From the NCBI GenBank assembly GCA_964477115.1, contig CAYZCY010000010.1:1-46108 (forward strand): a stretch of 46,108 nt of DNA, in the 5' to 3' direction. The translations under genes and the position numbers were made by a program. Shown piece by piece: positions 1 through 8,022 of the stretch (positions within the stretch are counted from its first letter, which is position 1; every line of letters begins with the position of its first letter). This stretch comes from RGIG3135 sp964477115 (GTDB taxonomy: Bacteria > Actinomycetota > Coriobacteriia > Coriobacteriales > Eggerthellaceae). The notes under the pieces are model-generated. The model saw only the letters and a program-made list of their open reading frames with translations. It made no database searches and was not told where the DNA came from.

Positions 1-2
1 TA

Positions 3-78
3 TGGTGGAGCATAGGGGGATCGAACCCCTGACCTCATGGCTGCCAGCCATGCGCTCTCCCAGCTGAGCTAATGCCCC
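3..78 (-). tRNA. tRNA-Ala (anticodon GGC)
   Basis: Read on the minus strand, a complete 76-nt cloverleaf runs from GGGGCAT to an encoded CCA end. The acceptor stem pairs GGGGCAT with ATGCTCC (one G-T pair). The T arm carries GGTTCGATCC. The anticodon stem CATGG/CCATG encloses the loop CTGGCAG, giving anticodon GGC, which reads alanine codons GCC and GCU. Nothing is abnormal. Confidence 0.97.
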
Positions 79-96
79 GTAAAAAGTGCGTTGACT

Positions 97-102
97 ACTA
101 TA
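97..102 (-). promoter_or_regulatory. -10 element upstream of tRNA-Ala
   Basis: On the minus strand TATAGT is preceded by TGC (TGCTATAGT) and lies 18 bases before the tRNA 5' end. No good -35 is visible. The same TGC-TAT pattern precedes several other genes here, so it is called as an extended -10. Confidence 0.5.
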
Positions 103-133
103 GCAGATGCACTACGACTTAGTCTCGAGAAAT

Positions 134-967
134 TTAAAATTTCTCAAGCTGGGCGATCACTTCATCGAGCGCGCCGTCAAGCTCATATCTTTCGATTTCG
201 CCAGCGTCGACCAAACGGGCGAAAGCCGGGTCCATGGGAAGCGTCGCCGTTGCGGGGATGGCGTACTTCTCAGCTACGGCTGCGCCCTGGGGCTCGCCGA
301 AGATGTAGTGCTTCTTTTCGCACTCATCGCACTTGAAGTAAGCCATGTTCTCAACGAGACCGACAACCGGAACCTCGAGCGAATGGGCAAGGTTAACCGC
401 CTTGCCTACGATCATGGCAACCAGGTCCTGCGGGGCAGAAACGGTGACGATGCAGTCGACCGGCAGGGACTGGAACACGGTGAGGAACACATCAGAGGTT
501 CCCGGAGGCATGTCGACGAACAGGTAATCGATATCCCCCCAAACAGTTTCCTGCCAGAACTGGGTGATAACACCAGAGACAACCGGACCACGCCAAGCAA
601 CGGGAATATCGGCTTCGGGAAGCATGAGGTTGACCGACATCACCTTAATGCCGCTTTCGGTTGCGGGCGGCACGATGCCGTCTTCGCTACCCGTAAGGCC
701 GCCGTCAAGGCCGAAGGTCTTAGGGATGGAGGGGCCCGTCACATCGGCGTCGAGGATGGCAACAGAATGGCCGCGCCTGTTCATCTCGCTGGCAAGAAGG
801 CTGGTAACAAGCGACTTGCCAACGCCGCCCTTGCCGGAAACAACGCCGACAACGTGCTTGATGTTGGAAGCCTTGTTGGGCTCGAGGGTGCGCGGGCCCT
901 GAGGCGCGGTGCGATCGCCGCAGCTAGAAACGCCGCAGCTTGAGCAGGAGCCGGAGCAATCGGACAT
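134..967 (-). CDS. mrp: Mrp/NBP35 (ApbC) family P-loop ATPase, Fe-S cluster carrier
   Basis: A 277-residue protein of the Mrp/ApbC/NBP35 group, cytosolic ATPases that bind and transfer [4Fe-4S] clusters to apo-proteins. The N-terminus is Cys-rich (Cys at residues 4, 8, 11 and 16), as in NBP35-like members. A deviant Walker A, GKGGVGKS, lies near residue 45, followed by LDADVTGPSIP. The C-terminal CxxC expected for cluster binding appears as CDECEKK. The start is supported by GAGGAA six bases upstream of ATG. It is a single gene with its own likely promoter (TATGAT at 1090-1095); no other Fe-S assembly gene is adjacent, so the client proteins cannot be inferred from context. Family call firm; cluster transfer is family knowledge. 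Confidence 0.93.
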   Translation of the reverse strand: MSDCSGSCSSCGVSSCGDRTAPQGPRTLEPNKASNIKHVVGVVSGKGGVGKSLVTSLLASEMNRRGHSVAILDADVTGPSIPKTFGLDGGLTGSEDGIVPPATESGIKVMSVNLMLPEADIPVAWRGPVVSGVITQFWQETVWGDIDYLFVDMPPGTSDVFLTVFQSLPVDCIVTVSAPQDLVAMIVGKAVNLAHSLEVPVVGLVENMAYFKCDECEKKHYIFGEPQGAAVAEKYAIPATATLPMDPAFARLVDAGEIERYELDGALDEVIAQLEKF

Positions 968-1089
968 AGTGGATTCCTCTTTCTCTTTGCGTCGCCGAAA
1001 GGTGCCACACGCAAACGAAGGCCGTTAACCCGACTAAAAAGCGCGTGCTCGTCTTGGCGTATCGTGCGACTGTCTCATGTTACAGCCGC

Positions 1090-1095
1090 ATCATA
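1090..1095 (-). promoter_or_regulatory. Extended -10 upstream of mrp
   Basis: TGCTATGAT on the minus strand, about 122 bases before the mrp start codon. It matches the TGC-TATGAT form upstream of enolase in this window. No -35 is recognisable. The leader of roughly 115 bases shows no obvious structure. Confidence 0.45.
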
Positions 1096-1129
1096 GCACT
1101 GATTCAAGGGGCGGCGAACAAGGCGTCCA

Positions 1130-1163
1130 ACATAAAAGATGACCGCTGCTTCGAGCGGTCATC
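1130..1163 (-). terminator. Rho-independent terminator of the 98-residue gene
   Basis: On the minus strand a perfect 10-bp stem, GATGACCGCT/AGCGGTCATC with a six-base loop, is followed by TTTTATG. It lies 28 bases past the stop codon of the gene at 1192-1488 and isolates it from mrp. Confidence 0.85.
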
Positions 1164-1191
1164 CCAGCGCATATTAAGTTGTGGGCTCTAG

Positions 1192-1488
1192 CTATTCCTT
1201 GAGGGAAGCGTAGAAGGTAGCCTGATCGAACAGGTCGGCGATGGACTTGCCGTCGGCAAAGGGAAGACTGAGGAATTCACCGATGGTCGGGACGAGCTCG
1301 CTGCAGTCGACATAGTGACCCTTGTCATTCAGCTGAGCGGTGTCCTGAACACGCCAATAACGATCGTTCACGTCAGTGAGGTAATAGCTTGCGCCTTCGA
1401 CCTCCATGTAGACGGAATGGTTTGCGTGCAGGTAAGTCCTCAGATCATCGTAGGATACTTCGAGAACCTCGGCGGCTTTCACTCCCAT
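1192..1488 (-). CDS. Small conserved-looking protein of unknown function
   Basis: A 98-residue acidic soluble protein that I do not recognise. It has no signal peptide or membrane segment. It contains a run of aromatic/acidic segments (YYLTDVNDRYWRVQD) suggesting a small beta-rich fold, and a helical C-terminus. A strong ribosome site (GAAGGAAAGGGG) precedes the ATG, a candidate promoter sits upstream and a clear terminator follows, so it is expressed alone. Codon use looks like its neighbours. The opposite strand also has an open frame here but without comparable signals. Real gene likely; function unknown. Confidence 0.75.
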   Translation of the reverse strand: MGVKAAEVLEVSYDDLRTYLHANHSVYMEVEGASYYLTDVNDRYWRVQDTAQLNDKGHYVDCSELVPTIGEFLSLPFADGKSIADLFDQATFYASLKE

Positions 1489-1523
1489 GATGGCCCCTTT
1501 CCTTCGGGTGTAACGTTGAACCC

Positions 1524-1550
1524 ATAATACTAAAAAGCACCGTCACTCAA
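1524..1550 (-). promoter_or_regulatory. Candidate promoter of the 98-residue gene
   Basis: On the minus strand TTGAGT (1545-1550) and TATTAT (1524-1529) are separated by 15 bases, shorter than ideal. The -10 lies 35 bases before the start codon, in an AT-rich patch. Confidence 0.4.
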
Positions 1551-1634
1551 GACGTGAACTTAAACAAACTTGGACAAGCGCACCACGCCCGCGCAAACGC
1601 CCGGATACGTGGGCCGCATGCCGGCGCGCATGCA

Positions 1635-4202
1635 TCAGAGGGATTCGAAGTAACGCGTGGCGATGCGAGCGCCCTCCGCAGCGTCCTTGGCGTAGAAGTC
1701 GGCTCCGATCTGCAAGGCATAAGACTCGGTGAGAACCGCGCCCCCCACCATGACCGCACATTCGGGGGCGCGCTCGCGCAGAAGGGCTATGGTCTGCTCC
1801 ATGGCCTTTACCGTAGTGGTCATGAGCGCAGAAAGGCCGAGCAGACGCACCTTGCGAGCGATCACCTCCTCGACGATTTTTTCCGCCGGCACATCGCGGC
1901 CGAGGTCGACAACGTCAAAGCCGTAGTTCTCAAGCAGCATCTTCACGATGTTCTTGCCAATGTCGTGAATGTCCCCCTCGACGGTAGCCAGGACGATCTC
2001 CCGACGCGCGGGTTCTTCCTGATCGCCCGCGATGGCTTCGGCAACCGAGACCCGCTGACGAACCACGTCGAAGCCGGCTTTAACCGCCTCGGCGGAAGCC
2101 ATGAGCTGCGGCAGGAAAAACTCCCCCGCATCGTACTTGAGTCCCACCACATCAAGGATGGGCACGAAAACGGCGTTGATAACTTCGAGGGGATCATGCC
2201 TCTCGAGCAGACGCTCGCTTGCTCGGGCAAGCGCAGACGCGCGACCGGCAAGAGCTGCCTCGGCCGCCTCGGTCACGAGCTGAGCATCTTGGGCGAAGGC
2301 ATCGGTCACGGCGATGGGGCAGCCGACGGTTGCGAGCGACGCCGCACCTGCGGCCGTTTCCTGCGCCGAAGTGGAAGCGGCTTGCGAAGGTGCCGGAGCC
2401 ATTGAAGCTGCGGCAGCCAACTTGGGCGCGTCGTAGGGATCGATCGCCGTGGCGTATTCCCGCAAGAAGGATGCGGCACCCGCATCCTGCCCGTTGATAA
2501 CGCGGAAGGCCGCAACGGCATCGCGATAGCGGCCGGAAAGCGGATTCAGGATAGGAAGGTCAAGGCCCGCGCCGAAGGCGGCCAAAAGGAAGCTCGCGTT
2601 GAGAAGGGGGCGAGCGGGCATGCCGAAGCTCACGTTGGAAACGCCGAGCACGATGCGCACGCCAAGGCGCTCCTTGACGAGCGTGATAGCGCGCAGGATC
2701 TCGCGAATCTCGTCTTGGTTGGTAGCGGCGGCCATGACCAAGCAGTCGATGGCCACGTCGCAACGCGGAATGCCGTAAGCCGCAGCCTGGTCGACGATTT
2801 TTCTCGCTATGGCAAAGCGACCCTCAGCCGTAGGCGGGATGCCGTCTTCGTCAAGCGTCAAGCCAACGACAGAGCAGCCGTAGCGCTTGACCAGGGGAAG
2901 CACGCTTGCCATGTTCTCGGCCTTGCCGTTGACGGAGTTTATCAGGGGCTTGCCCGCATAGGCGCGCACCGCGGCCTCGATGGCTTTCGGGTCGGAGGAG
3001 TCGATCTGCAAAGGTGCGGTAACCGTAGCTTGCAAGGTGTCGACAAGCGCCGCCAACACGCTGGGCTCGTCGATGTCGGGCAAGCCCGCATTGACGTCAA
3101 GGATGTCGGCGCCGGCCTTGATCTGCGTCACGGCCTCCCCCACCACGTAGTCGTAATCGGCAGCGCGCAGCGCCTCCTTCAAGCGCTTCTTGCCCGTGGG
3201 ATTGATGCGCTCGCCGATGACGGCCACCAGGCTCTCACCCTGGGGCAAAACCACGGCTTCCTGGGCGCTCGTAACGCAGAAGGCTTCCTGGTAGGCAGGC
3301 AAAACGGGCTCGCGTGCAGAAATCAGCTCAGCCAGCGCGGCGATGAAGCTCGGGTCGGTGCCGCAGCAACCGCCCACGATGGTGGCTCCCGCGTCGAGGA
3401 TGCGCTCCACAGAAGCCGCGAACTGCTCGGGCGTGAGGTCGTAGACGGTTTGACCATTCTGGACGCGCGGCAGGCCGGCATTGGGCTGCACCATAAGGGG
3501 GCAGCGCATGCGCGGCGCCATCTGCTCAACGAGCGCGCCGAGCTCATCGGGACCAAGCGAGCAGTTCATGCCCACAGCGGCCACGCCAAGGGAAGACAGC
3601 GTAGCGGCGGCGATGGCAGGCGTAGTCCCTAAGAAGGTGCGCCCATCTTCGCCGAAAGTCATGGTGACGAACACGGGAAGATCCGTATACGCGGTAGCGG
3701 CAAGCACCGCAGCCTTGGCCTCGCGCAGATCCGACATGGTCTCGATGACCAGAAGATCGCAACCCGCCGCTTGGGCAGCACGGGCCTGCTCGGCAAAGGT
3801 ATCGTAGGCATCGTCGAAGGACAGGGTGCCCATGGGCTCGAGCAGCGCACCCGTCGGGCCGATGTCACCCGCAACGTAGCGCGCGCCCGAAGCACGAGCC
3901 GCCGAAGCGGCTGCCGCGTACACTTCGGCCACGCTGGCTTTGCCGCCAAGCTTGAGCGCATTTGCTCCGAAGGTATTGGTGGTAGCAACCTGGGCGCCGG
4001 CTTCCACGTAAGCCCGATGGATGGCCGTGATAGCCTCGGGATCGCTCAGGTTGAGCAAATCCGGGTTCTCGCCGTGCAGGGTGAGGCCCGCGCGCTGCAT
4101 CATGGTGCCGAAGGCACCATCGAACAGGAGGAACTCCTCCCCTTCGAGCACGCGACGCAGGTAATCGTCTTTGATACGCAGGCTATCGAGCGTTGCCGCC
4201 AT
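1635..4202 (-). CDS. metH: Cobalamin-dependent methionine synthase without reactivation domain
   Basis: An 855-residue enzyme transferring methyl from methyltetrahydrofolate through cobalamin to homocysteine. Domains in order: homocysteine methyltransferase (about 1-310, zinc-ligand motifs MNCSLGP and GGCCGT), pterin-binding domain (about 325-580, VIGERINPTGKK and DVNAGLPD), an Ala-rich linker, four-helix cap, and B12-binding domain with the cobalamin-ligating DIHDIG motif followed by KNIV. It ends after the B12 domain, so the AdoMet reactivation domain of E. coli-type MetH (about 1,220 residues) is missing; that part is the upstream gene. ATG at 4202 has AAGGAAGG at good spacing; a start at 4280 is also open but lacks support. 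It overlaps the upstream gene by 20 bases, so translation is probably coupled. Confidence 0.95.
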   Translation of the reverse strand: MAATLDSLRIKDDYLRRVLEGEEFLLFDGAFGTMMQRAGLTLHGENPDLLNLSDPEAITAIHRAYVEAGAQVATTNTFGANALKLGGKASVAEVYAAAASAARASGARYVAGDIGPTGALLEPMGTLSFDDAYDTFAEQARAAQAAGCDLLVIETMSDLREAKAAVLAATAYTDLPVFVTMTFGEDGRTFLGTTPAIAAATLSSLGVAAVGMNCSLGPDELGALVEQMAPRMRCPLMVQPNAGLPRVQNGQTVYDLTPEQFAASVERILDAGATIVGGCCGTDPSFIAALAELISAREPVLPAYQEAFCVTSAQEAVVLPQGESLVAVIGERINPTGKKRLKEALRAADYDYVVGEAVTQIKAGADILDVNAGLPDIDEPSVLAALVDTLQATVTAPLQIDSSDPKAIEAAVRAYAGKPLINSVNGKAENMASVLPLVKRYGCSVVGLTLDEDGIPPTAEGRFAIARKIVDQAAAYGIPRCDVAIDCLVMAAATNQDEIREILRAITLVKERLGVRIVLGVSNVSFGMPARPLLNASFLLAAFGAGLDLPILNPLSGRYRDAVAAFRVINGQDAGAASFLREYATAIDPYDAPKLAAAASMAPAPSQAASTSAQETAAGAASLATVGCPIAVTDAFAQDAQLVTEAAEAALAGRASALARASERLLERHDPLEVINAVFVPILDVVGLKYDAGEFFLPQLMASAEAVKAGFDVVRQRVSVAEAIAGDQEEPARREIVLATVEGDIHDIGKNIVKMLLENYGFDVVDLGRDVPAEKIVEEVIARKVRLLGLSALMTTTVKAMEQTIALLRERAPECAVMVGGAVLTESYALQIGADFYAKDAAEGARIATRYFESL

Positions 4203-4893
4203 GGCATATCCTTCCTTCGCGATAGATCGGGCAGGTTTGTCGACGGTCGCAATTGCCGCAGACTTGACGCGAAGCCGCATCGGCTACGTGATCGGAAACG
4301 GGGGCCTCGGGAAAGAGGCCGATGATGGCCGTGACGCTCTTCGCGGGAACGAGCAGATTGGCAGGCGTGAGGCTCAAACCGAGGAGCCTGCCCGCGCCCA
4401 GGACGTCGAGCAACAGAGGCTGCACCTCAAGCGGAAGGTCTCCGTAACCCGGGCTGAAGCGCCCGCCGGCGTGCAAGCCCTGGGCAGCCGCCCAAGTGCT
4501 TACCTTCTCGTGCATAAGGAGCGCAGCGTCCTCGGCCATCGAGGAGGCGAGGGCGTCGAGCAGCATGCCGTCGGTTGCCGAAAGGGCCATCTCCCGTCGT
4601 AGCACGCGCTCGCTTTGCGCCCCGATCGTAACCGCCATGAGCACCACGCGCGATGCGCCGTTTAGATGGGCTGCAATGTCTTTTCCCGGAAGGACGAGCG
4701 TGCCGGGCTCAAAGGAGGCGAAAACCCCGCGGGGAGCAAATCCCTCGCAAAGCGACCGGGCAGCCTGAATGCGATCGCGCATGCCTTCGTCAAGATGCTG
4801 ACCCGCGTAGCCCAGGTAGCCCAAGGCTTCCTCGGCGTTGGGTCGGGCGTCGATGCCAAGCGCGATGCGCTCTGCCACCTGGTCCTTTGTCAT
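4183..4893 (-). CDS. Stand-alone MetH activation-domain protein
   Basis: A 236-residue protein resembling the C-terminal AdoMet-binding reactivation domain of MetH, which supports reductive methylation of oxidised cob(II)alamin. The hallmark RFSPGYGDLPLEVQ lies near residues 145-158. The C-terminal part has a four-Cys cluster, CGNCDRRQTCPIYREGRIC, suggesting a metal or Fe-S site not present in the fused E. coli enzyme. It lies between metF (11 bases upstream) and metH (20-base overlap), which fixes its role as the missing piece of the split methionine synthase. Assignment from motif and context is strong; the cofactor at the Cys cluster is inferred. Confidence 0.9.
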   Translation of the reverse strand: MTKDQVAERIALGIDARPNAEEALGYLGYAGQHLDEGMRDRIQAARSLCEGFAPRGVFASFEPGTLVLPGKDIAAHLNGASRVVLMAVTIGAQSERVLRREMALSATDGMLLDALASSMAEDAALLMHEKVSTWAAAQGLHAGGRFSPGYGDLPLEVQPLLLDVLGAGRLLGLSLTPANLLVPAKSVTAIIGLFPEAPVSDHVADAASRQVCGNCDRRQTCPIYREGRICHGGNAR

Positions 4894-4904
4894 GGGGCTT
4901 CAGT

Positions 4905-5768
4905 TTAGAATCCCGCAGCGCGAATGGCCGTCACGGTTGCACGTGCCACCTCGGGCTTGTTCATGCAGTACACGTGCAGGCCGTCCACACCGTGCTGAGC
5001 CAGATCGACCAGCTGCTTGCAGGCGTATTCGATACCCGCCTGGGTCAGCGCCTCGGGGTCGTTTTCGTACTTGGCGAGAATCTTGACGATGGCGGAAGGC
5101 AGGGACGCGCCGCACATGAACACCATGCGCGAGATCTGGTCCTTGCTCATGAAGGGCATGATACCGTGGGTGATGGGCAGGGTGATGCCGGCGGCATCGG
5201 CTGCGTCCATGAAACGGTAGATGCGATCGTTGTCGAAGCAGAGCTGGGTGACGAAGAAATCGGCGCCAGCGTCCTGCTTCTGCTTAAGGTATTCGATGTT
5301 GGCCTTGTCGCATTCGCACTTGATGTGGCCTTCGGGGTAGGCAGCCGCGCCCACGCAGAAGCCCGCCTCGGCCATAAGCGGAATGAGGTCCTTAGCGTAG
5401 CGGAAGGTGTCAGACGGCTCCTTGCCGGCAACGACGTCACCTCGCAGGGCAAGCACGTTTTCGATGCCGCGCTCACGCATATCAGCGATGGCGTCAACGA
5501 TGGAGGCGTGGCTTGCGTTGATGCAGGTGATATGAGCAACCGTGGGGATGGAGAACTCGTCGGCGATCATGGCGGCGATGGCCGGCGTTGCCTGGGCGTT
5601 GCCACTACCGCCAGCCGAGCAGGTGACGCTGATGAAGCTGGGATTGAGCTCGGCGAGTTCACCCGCCATGGCGCGCGCCGTGGTCAGCGTGAGATCCCCT
5701 TTCGGCGGAAAGATCTCGAAGGAGACGGGCATCTTGCTTGCTTCGAAAATGCTGGCAACGGTGGTCAT
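4905..5768 (-). CDS. metF: Methylenetetrahydrofolate reductase
   Basis: A 287-residue FAD-dependent TIM-barrel enzyme reducing 5,10-methylene-THF to 5-methyl-THF, the methyl donor for MetH. The family N-terminus SFEIFPPKG, the GAAAYPEGH segment and FFVTQLCFD are all visible, and the length is typical. ATG at 5768 is preceded by AAGGAGG; an upstream open stretch to 5852 overlaps the previous gene and is not used. It starts 4 bases after the U32 gene and ends 11 bases before the activation protein, so the four genes form one transcription unit. No MetV-like partner or cobalamin riboswitch is evident. Confidence 0.96.
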   Translation of the reverse strand: MTTVASIFEASKMPVSFEIFPPKGDLTLTTARAMAGELAELNPSFISVTCSAGGSGNAQATPAIAAMIADEFSIPTVAHITCINASHASIVDAIADMRERGIENVLALRGDVVAGKEPSDTFRYAKDLIPLMAEAGFCVGAAAYPEGHIKCECDKANIEYLKQKQDAGADFFVTQLCFDNDRIYRFMDAADAAGITLPITHGIMPFMSKDQISRMVFMCGASLPSAIVKILAKYENDPEALTQAGIEYACKQLVDLAQHGVDGLHVYCMNKPEVARATVTAIRAAGF

Positions 5769-5772
5769 GGGC

Positions 5773-7152
5773 TTATTCCTCCTTGGGAGATGGCGCTTTG
5801 GCAAGCGGGTCCTCATGGCGCGCGGAACGCCTGAAGGTTCGCACGCGCACAAACGAGCCCGCCTCTACGGGTTCGTCTATGTCGAATCGGTACAGATCGC
5901 ACGAGCGATTGGCCACCGCTACGGGCGTCGGTTGCGGATTGGGGGCATCCTCGGTAGGAGCCGGCAGCCAGGTGAGCTCGCGGATAGTGACTTGCTTCAC
6001 CTGCTTGCGCGGGGCAAGGATCTCGATGGTGTCGCCTTCGCAGTAGCGATTGCGGCAACGCGTGAGAAGGTGGTAGCGCGTGGATTGGCTGGTGAGCGCA
6101 GGCTCAACGGAGGGAGCCGAGTCTTCGGCGGGCGCGGGCTCACAGGAAACCACATCGGCCACGTGCATGGTTTGCTGCTCATAGCCGTCATAGTTGGTGG
6201 CCTGGTTGGCCTCGCCGAAGTAGAAGCCCGTTCCGTAGGGGCGGTGAGACACGTCCTCGAGTTCGGCGGCCACGTTTTCCCAAGGCTCGCCGTCAAGAAC
6301 GCGGCGGTAGGCGCCCACGACGCTAGCCACGTAGAAGGCCTTCTTATTGCGGCCCTCGATCTTGATGGAGCTGACACCGGCCTCTTCGAGCTGGCGCAGA
6401 TAGGGCAGCATGTTCATATCGCGAGCGTTCATGATGAAGGTGCCGCGGCCGTCTTCCTCGATGGGGAAATGCTCACCGGGGCGCTTCTCTTCCTCGAGCG
6501 TATAGCTCCAGCGGCACGGCTGCGTGCAATGGCCCTTGTTTCCCGAGCGACCCGTGAGATAGGTGCTGATGAGGCAGCGGCCTGAAACGGCCATGCACAT
6601 GGCGCCGTGTACGAAGGCCTCGATCTCGAGGTCATCAGGCGTTTCGGCGCGCATGCGACGAATGTCGTCGAGGCTCATCTCGCGAGCGCACACGATGCGC
6701 TTCGCGCCGAGCGAATGCCACATGCGGGCAGCCTGGGCGTTGGCAACCGAGGCCTGGGTGCTCACATGCAAATCCACGTCAGGTGCAAACTCGCGCGCAA
6801 GGGCGAAGGCGCCTAAGTCGGAGATGATGAGGGCATCCACCTTGGCCGCGTTCATGGCGCGGAAAAAGTCCGGCAGCTCATCGGTGTCGGCGGGGTTCAT
6901 GAGCACGTTGCAGGTCACGTGCACCTGCACGCCACGATCGTGCGCATATGCAACGGCAGCGGGGATTTGATCCATGGTGAAGTTAGCGGCACGAGCGCGC
7001 ATGCCAAACTTGTCCGCCGCCATATACACCGCATCGGCGCCAAAGCGAATGGCCGCCTCAAGTTGCTCCATGCCGCCAGCAGGAGCCAAAAGCTCCATGC
7101 GGATGGGCCCTGACGCGGCGCAATCGGGATTATGTGCGGGGATGTTTTCCAT
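5773..7152 (-). CDS. U32 family peptidase-like protein (TrhP/YegQ-like)
   Basis: A 459-residue member of peptidase family U32. The N-terminal barrel opens with MELLAPAGGMEQLEAAIRFG. The family signature lies in the centre: EAFVHGAMCM, SGRCLIS, and GHCTQPCRW, with conserved Cys residues expected to hold an Fe-S cluster. SIKIEGRNKKAFY follows, then a C-terminal beta-rich domain. The order of motifs is that of the TrhP/YegQ/YrrO branch, which takes part in 5-hydroxyuridine formation in tRNA. The ATG at 7152 has only a weak ribosome site, and one at 7098 is possible. It heads the metF-metH unit; a functional link to methionine synthesis is not established. True peptidase activity is doubtful for this branch. 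Confidence 0.88.
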   Translation of the reverse strand: MENIPAHNPDCAASGPIRMELLAPAGGMEQLEAAIRFGADAVYMAADKFGMRARAANFTMDQIPAAVAYAHDRGVQVHVTCNVLMNPADTDELPDFFRAMNAAKVDALIISDLGAFALAREFAPDVDLHVSTQASVANAQAARMWHSLGAKRIVCAREMSLDDIRRMRAETPDDLEIEAFVHGAMCMAVSGRCLISTYLTGRSGNKGHCTQPCRWSYTLEEEKRPGEHFPIEEDGRGTFIMNARDMNMLPYLRQLEEAGVSSIKIEGRNKKAFYVASVVGAYRRVLDGEPWENVAAELEDVSHRPYGTGFYFGEANQATNYDGYEQQTMHVADVVSCEPAPAEDSAPSVEPALTSQSTRYHLLTRCRNRYCEGDTIEILAPRKQVKQVTIRELTWLPAPTEDAPNPQPTPVAVANRSCDLYRFDIDEPVEAGSFVRVRTFRRSARHEDPLAKAPSPKEE

Positions 7153-7244
7153 GGCTGCGATATTAGCAGATCCCCGAGGTAGATCCGCCAGGCAGCAGCT
7201 TGCGCGGGCGTGCTTGGCGGATCCTGGAGGGTGGTGGGGCGGGA

Positions 7245-7904
7245 TTACTTGCGCCGGCCGCGTTTGCGGGTGTCGCGATCGATGTCGGCCTTCCAACCCG
7301 CCCCCATCGAACACGGCTCCGGCGCACTGCGCATGCAGCAGGTGGCCTCGGCCACGGCGCCGTACATAAGGCCGGCACCCTGGGAATCGTTGAGGTAGGT
7401 GGCTGCGCGGTCAGAACCGATGCCGATCCTGCTCGCCTCCTTGGCGGCGTCGATGTTGGCGCCCAGGAAGAGGAACTCCCAACCTTCATCCTGCTTCTTG
7501 CCGATCAGGCGCTTCACGCGCTCATAGGTGAATTCCCTGCTGGCGTTTTCGTAGCCATCGGTGGTGATGACGAAAACCGTTTTCTCAGGCACGTGCTCAT
7601 CGGGAAGGTAACGGTGCACGCGCTCGATGAACTTGATGGACTTGCCCACTGCGTCGAGCAGGGCGGTGGACCCGCGCACGTAATAGGCCTCGGCCGTCAG
7701 GCGCTCGACCTCGGCTATGGGCTTGCGGTCCACGATCACCTCGGTTTCGTGATCAAAGAGCACCAAGGAAACAAAGGCGTCACCTTCGGCTTCGGCGTTC
7801 TTCTTGAGCACGGTGTTGAAACCGCCGATGGTGTCGTCTTCCATTCCGCACATCGAACCGCTGCGGTCGAGGATGAAAACGAGCTCGGTCAAATCTTTCT
7901 TCAT
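7245..7904 (-). CDS. von Willebrand factor A domain protein
   Basis: A 219-residue cytosolic vWA protein. The metal-ion-dependent adhesion site is complete: DRSGSM near residue 13, a Thr in GSTALLDA, and ITTDGYEN. No signal peptide or membrane anchor is seen. The C-terminus is short, basic and Cys-containing (TCCMRS, then RKRGRRK). AAAGGGG precedes ATG at 7904. It follows the epimerase-HTH gene by 118 bases on the same strand and precedes the U32 gene by 92 bases. Small vWA proteins of this form are common in Gram-positive anaerobes, but their role is not known to me; partner-protein binding through Mg2+ is the family expectation. Confidence 0.9.
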   Translation of the reverse strand: MKKDLTELVFILDRSGSMCGMEDDTIGGFNTVLKKNAEAEGDAFVSLVLFDHETEVIVDRKPIAEVERLTAEAYYVRGSTALLDAVGKSIKFIERVHRYLPDEHVPEKTVFVITTDGYENASREFTYERVKRLIGKKQDEGWEFLFLGANIDAAKEASRIGIGSDRAATYLNDSQGAGLMYGAVAEATCCMRSAPEPCSMGAGWKADIDRDTRKRGRRK

Positions 7905-8022
7905 GGCTTCCCCTTTCGTTGCTGAACTCTTGGGTACAGCTTACGGAAGGCGAAGGTGCGATAGGTCAACCGGCAAGCGACATTTCAAGGCGATGCGCGA
8001 AGCACGGTCCATCGCGCGGCGG

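Noticed and set aside
127..145. AT-rich palindrome at the mrp stop codon
   Set aside because: The stem is mostly A-T and includes the stop codon, and no T run follows; too weak for a terminator.
1554..2405. Long plus-strand open frames opposite metH, clpC, lysS and others
   Set aside because: Typical of GC-rich coding DNA; their translations show no family motif and no ribosome sites, while the minus-strand proteins are clear.
4894..7244. Cobalamin or SAM riboswitch in front of the metF-metH genes
   Set aside because: The gaps are 4, 11 and 92 bases and contain no recognisable riboswitch core.
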